This document shows positions 61,016 through 64,000 of a stretch of 64,000 bases of DNA, piece after piece (within the stretch, counting starts at the first letter, position 1; each line of letters starts with the position of its first letter). Both the position numbers and the translations under genes were made by a program. Location: positions 1 through 64,000 of the forward strand of contig USEY01000005.1 in NCBI GenBank assembly GCA_900553815.1, written 5' to 3'. Origin of the DNA: an uncultured Bacteroides sp. (GTDB lineage Bacteria; Bacteroidota; Bacteroidia; Bacteroidales; Bacteroidaceae). The notes beneath the pieces are model-generated. The model was not told the DNA's origin, made no database searches, and saw nothing but the letters and a program-made list of their open reading frames with translations.

Positions 61016-62422
61016 CTATTGCTGTACGGAACTCAGGTAATCGTCAAATCCCTTCTTGAAATCATTCCAATAGTCGTACATCTTAACATGTACCATATCA
61101 AAGACAAAATAGCCATCAGCCACATTGATGCAGGCATCTATGGTCTGAGGTATTTTGGCTCCTTGTCCGCCATCTGTCCAACCTGTGCTATTACCTATAT
61201 CCGGACCACCGGCAAACTTGACATCGCCCATCAGAAGTTTTTTAGCATTCTTACAGAAGCCTTGCATGTTCCATTCTCCGCTACCATATATCTCATCGGC
61301 CGAAGCATAGGCTCCAAGCAACAGAAAGTCGAGCATATCGGCATAGCCATAGTCTTTGTACCTAGCTGTTGCCCAATTAGGATACTCGGCAGAAGTGTCA
61401 TACTTAGGACTGGCCCAGTTGACACCTACTTCATAGTAAGTCGAATACCAGGCACCGACATATACTCCGAAGCGCAAGTCTGGATTAACAGATTTCACCT
61501 TATCGCGCGCCTTGGCTATGAAGTCATGAATGACTTTTGCGCGAAATTCCAACCACTGCTTCATGTACTTGGGTTGCGGAGAAGGTAGCGGATAATAGCT
61601 ACTTCCGGGCTTAATGATGTCATCGGGGAAATTTTCGACCGTCTCACCAATATATTCTTCAAACTTCTGCTTGGAAATAGTAGAAAAATCAGAAGCAAAG
61701 TCATTGTAACGGCAACGGTCCAGGAATATGCCATCTATATCATATTTGGCCAAGTCGCCTAACAGTTGAAGAATGAACTGCTGAACTTCGTCATTCGCCG
61801 GATTCAGGAATTTTGTGCCATATACATTATTGGGGTCGTTTGCAGCCGTCATATCCATGGCATTGGTAAGACCTCCCTCCAGATTAAGCGTAGTGGCCCA
61901 TTCTTTTTTAGAAGCGTCTCTGAAAAGCAGCCCTTGTTCGCCCAAGCCATAAGGATAAAGGTTACCACCTACAAAAGTATTGATAGAAGCATTGACTTTC
62001 AGTCCCAATTTATGACCAGCATCAATAAAGGCTTGCAAATAGTCCCAAGTCTCCGTACGTTCATAATAAACATAACCATTGTCACTCCAATAGTCCAACT
62101 TCTTCACTTGCTCTACAGCCGAGGTCTGAAACAATACATCGCCCATAGTAGGACGCACATCCACCACAATGTCAGTGAAACCGGCTTCTTTAGCTTTCGC
62201 CAAGTCACGTTCTATATTTTCTTTACTGTTAGCATAATCGGGGAAATTGGCAGCAGCATCAATCCAAATAAAACGAGGTTTAACTTCAACCGGTTGCTCC
62301 GGTTCATCCGTATCTCCCTCCCAAGGCCAATCAGGTATACCGTCATTACTGTCTTTGCAAGCTCCCAACAAGAACATACAACACAAAGCCGCAATGGCAG
62401 TAGAATATCTAAAAAACTTCAT
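61016..62422 (-). CDS. GHL10-type glycosyl hydrolase lipoprotein, copy 2
   Basis: 468 residues. The lipobox MFLLGACKD marks a lipoprotein. It shares the copy 1 pattern: FIWIDAAANFPDY, IVVDVRPTMGDVLFQ, LGLKVNASINTFVGG, IDGIFLDRCRYNDFASDFSTISKQKFEEYIG and SVNPDLRFGVYVGAWYSTYYEVGVNW. It probably attacks the same or a closely related glycan. Start at 62422 (MKFFRYSTAIAAL). It is followed by an attenuator-like hairpin at 60925. Confidence 0.87.
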   Translation of the reverse strand: MKFFRYSTAIAALCCMFLLGACKDSNDGIPDWPWEGDTDEPEQPVEVKPRFIWIDAAANFPDYANSKENIERDLAKAKEAGFTDIVVDVRPTMGDVLFQTSAVEQVKKLDYWSDNGYVYYERTETWDYLQAFIDAGHKLGLKVNASINTFVGGNLYPYGLGEQGLLFRDASKKEWATTLNLEGGLTNAMDMTAANDPNNVYGTKFLNPANDEVQQFILQLLGDLAKYDIDGIFLDRCRYNDFASDFSTISKQKFEEYIGETVENFPDDIIKPGSSYYPLPSPQPKYMKQWLEFRAKVIHDFIAKARDKVKSVNPDLRFGVYVGAWYSTYYEVGVNWASPKYDTSAEYPNWATARYKDYGYADMLDFLLLGAYASADEIYGSGEWNMQGFCKNAKKLLMGDVKFAGGPDIGNSTGWTDGGQGAKIPQTIDACINVADGYFVFDMVHVKMYDYWNDFKKGFDDYLSSVQQ

Positions 62423-62457
62423 CGCAAATAATTATTTTCCAAATAGTTCGCCATTCA

Positions 62458-62495
62458 TTAAAAATCCAGGAGACCCAGCTTCCCGAGCCTCCTGG
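62458..62495 (-). terminator. Hairpin after the DUF5018 gene
   Basis: On the minus strand CCAGGAG and CTCCTGG (62466-62472 and 62489-62495 on plus) pair and are followed by ATTTTTAAT. It may partly separate DUF5018 from the GHL10 gene. Confidence 0.6.
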
Positions 62496-62514
62496 AAACT
62501 CTTAATTTACCAAA

Positions 62515-64000
62515 TTATTTCTGGATACAATCAGCAGCAAAGCCACCGATAGTAGCACTGTTATTGTCATAGTAGTAAACGTAAATCTTGAAACCGTTAG
62601 TTGACGGAGCAATCAGTACGTCACCCGAAGCGGTCTTCGCTTCACCTTGCTGATACCATTTCAAAGCATCAGCCTTGAATGCCAATGCAGGTGAAGTAAA
62701 GACATCGTTGCCCAAAGCACTCTTGCTTGTAACATCATACAGGAACAATTGAGGACCGACACCCCACATCGGGAAGTGTGAAACAAGCAACATGGCCAGA
62801 TAGTTGGCATTGTTGAACTTCTTAGTATCAAGACAGTTCTGGTTCTGTGCCCAGCTATTACCACTGCTGTTAGCCAATTGAGCTGCAATCTGGTTGTTAC
62901 CATTCAAATAAGTCAGGATATTCTTGTCATAGTATGACAGGAAGTAACCTTCCGTTACATTGGTAGAGGCCGGAACTACAGAAGTTGAGTTAACCGGTGC
63001 TGAACCCCAAGCCAAACCAGTGGAAGAGATATCAACCACTTCAGGAGTCTTAATTTCCCCATTGGTTACTACGATACGAGTAAAGACACTTGAAGTAGTA
63101 ACACCGTCAATACCATCGTTGGTTAAGATAATCACAGCATCTTTTGTCACATCACCTATTACCTTCATCTTAGCACCTGTAGGCAGACCTGCATTATTAG
63201 TGAACGTATAGAAAGGCTGAGGAGCATCTTTCACAGAAGAAGTAACAAAAATATTGCATTGACCACCTGCATCAACCTTATTACAGATAAGCAGATGTCC
63301 ACCCTCATCACTAGTGACGCAACCTGCTTGTGCAGAGCCTAAATTTATAGTACCACCCTTACTTCCTGTTTCTTGGTTAAAATAGAGAGGAGTCGTTCCA
63401 TCACCCATACAAACAACCAGCTGTCCACCTACAACACCCAATGTAGGAGCATTGGTCGTATTCCAAGGAATAGAAGCGCCAGCAGTTGCATCCAAGCTGA
63501 ACAATTCTTCAAGCGGTGCATTGAAGCCGTAAGGTATCTTCTCTGGAATAGTCTTCTTGACTACATATTCCTGCTTGTCGACGCCGTTATGAGCTACTAC
63601 AGTAAAAGTAACTTCATCATTGTAGTTTTGAGCTTCTACACGAGGATCAGGCGTAATAGTAGCATGAGGTGACAAAGTAATGTCGGCCAAGCAAGAACTT
63701 AAGTCATCGGCGCTAATCAAAGAAATGACATTTGTACTCTTGTCGATAACACCAGAAACAGCAGGTTCAAGCAATGAGAAAGAAAGCAACTCACATTTAC
63801 TTGATTTTGTCCGCTCACCTGTAATACAGATTTCACGTTTCTCACCCTGTGCATTGGTATATACAAAATAGTTGTCTTGAGTCAAGTCCAATACTGTCAA
63901 ACAGGGTTCGATAGTACAATTGGGAGCCAACTCAGCCTGTACTCTGACGGCAGTCATATACGGTGTAGTCTCATCCTCACTATCTTCTGGATAGAACCAT
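62515..64000 (-). CDS. DUF5018-type surface glycan-binding-like protein (5' end outside window)
   Basis: At least 495 residues; the frame is open to the right edge, and the ATG at 63957 is internal because conserved-looking sequence (WFYPEDSEDETTPY) precedes it. It has Ig-like beta repeats near the start (VTFTVVAHNGVDKQEYVVKKTIPEKI is the DUF5018 pattern) followed by a long beta-rich C-terminal part with repeated short strands (APTLGVVGGQLVVCMGDGTTPLYFNQ). DUF5018 proteins occur at the SusD/SGBP position of Bacteroidetes PULs and are believed to bind glycans at the surface. The upstream SusC/SusD pair is expected beyond 64000. Confidence 0.8.
   Translation of the reverse strand, partial: WFYPEDSEDETTPYMTAVRVQAELAPNCTIEPCLTVLDLTQDNYFVYTNAQGEKREICITGERTKSSKCELLSFSLLEPAVSGVIDKSTNVISLISADDLSSCLADITLSPHATITPDPRVEAQNYNDEVTFTVVAHNGVDKQEYVVKKTIPEKIPYGFNAPLEELFSLDATAGASIPWNTTNAPTLGVVGGQLVVCMGDGTTPLYFNQETGSKGGTINLGSAQAGCVTSDEGGHLLICNKVDAGGQCNIFVTSSVKDAPQPFYTFTNNAGLPTGAKMKVIGDVTKDAVIILTNDGIDGVTTSSVFTRIVVTNGEIKTPEVVDISSTGLAWGSAPVNSTSVVPASTNVTEGYFLSYYDKNILTYLNGNNQIAAQLANSSGNSWAQNQNCLDTKKFNNANYLAMLLVSHFPMWGVGPQLFLYDVTSKSALGNDVFTSPALAFKADALKWYQQGEAKTASGDVLIAPSTNGFKIYVYYYDNNSATIGGFAADCIQK

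Overview
The window is chromosomal DNA from a Bacteroidales bacterium, most likely a gut Bacteroides or close relative. The evidence is promoters of the Bacteroidetes type (TAnnTTTG at -7), a 57-residue histone H1-like protein, an LPS Kdo gene, two carbohydrate-degradation loci, and many families largely confined to this phylum (DUF3810, DUF3836, DUF4434, DUF4861, DUF5009, DUF5018). No insertion sequence, integrase, phage module, rRNA or CRISPR array was found. Two tRNA genes are present.

Layout. 1-6014 is an AT-rich conflict/defence-like segment: the tail of an AbiEii-type toxin, then a two-gene unit of a NERD nuclease-helicase-like protein and a TPR plus OB-fold protein resembling the systems called TOTE. 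6396-16293 is a housekeeping block: ddh, ruvA, a short HPPK, kdsB, an inactive M16 peptidase homologue, a MORN-repeat protein, an inositol-phosphatase family enzyme, a YhcH protein, a eukaryote-type glycogen branching enzyme and a membrane protein. 16684-30133 carries a MATE pump, a cell-wall cluster (DUF3810 and two L,D-transpeptidases), GNAT, a long RluA-type pseudouridine synthase, an exported nitroreductase, nitronate monooxygenase, CrcB, DUF1573, a dehydrogenase homologue lacking its catalytic residues, an AlaX-like editing protein, a carboxyltransferase and an HU-like protein. 30615-35170 is a three-gene pectin-type unit (GH28, DUF4861, GH43). 35345-47678 is mixed housekeeping: fabI, a tetrapyrrole-type methylase, tRNA-Ala, tRNA-Trp, a UDG-like protein, an alanine symporter, a radical SAM/TIGR03915 DNA-repair pair, a lytic transglycosylase, SDR and MaoC proteins. 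48103-52099 holds an ABC-F protein with one degenerate ATPase half, then grpE-dnaJ. 52217-64000 is the downstream part of a polysaccharide utilization locus, all on the minus strand: DUF5018, two GHL10-like hydrolases, two DUF4434 proteins (one fused to a metallophosphoesterase), a sialate O-acetylesterase-like protein and a DUF5009 membrane protein.

The most unusual signal is not a gene. At least five, and probably seven, intergenic gaps carry short tandem arrays with a strict 22- or 23-bp period. Most units contain an inverted repeat, but the unit sequence differs completely from gap to gap. The constant period with locus-specific sequence suggests a common mechanism or selected geometry. 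I know of no name for this family. The second point of interest is the NERD pseudo-helicase plus TPR/OB gene pair at the left edge.

Function names rest on motifs and families recognised by eye; no database search was possible. Starts were moved inward wherever a signal peptide, conserved N-terminus or ribosome binding site favoured a later codon.
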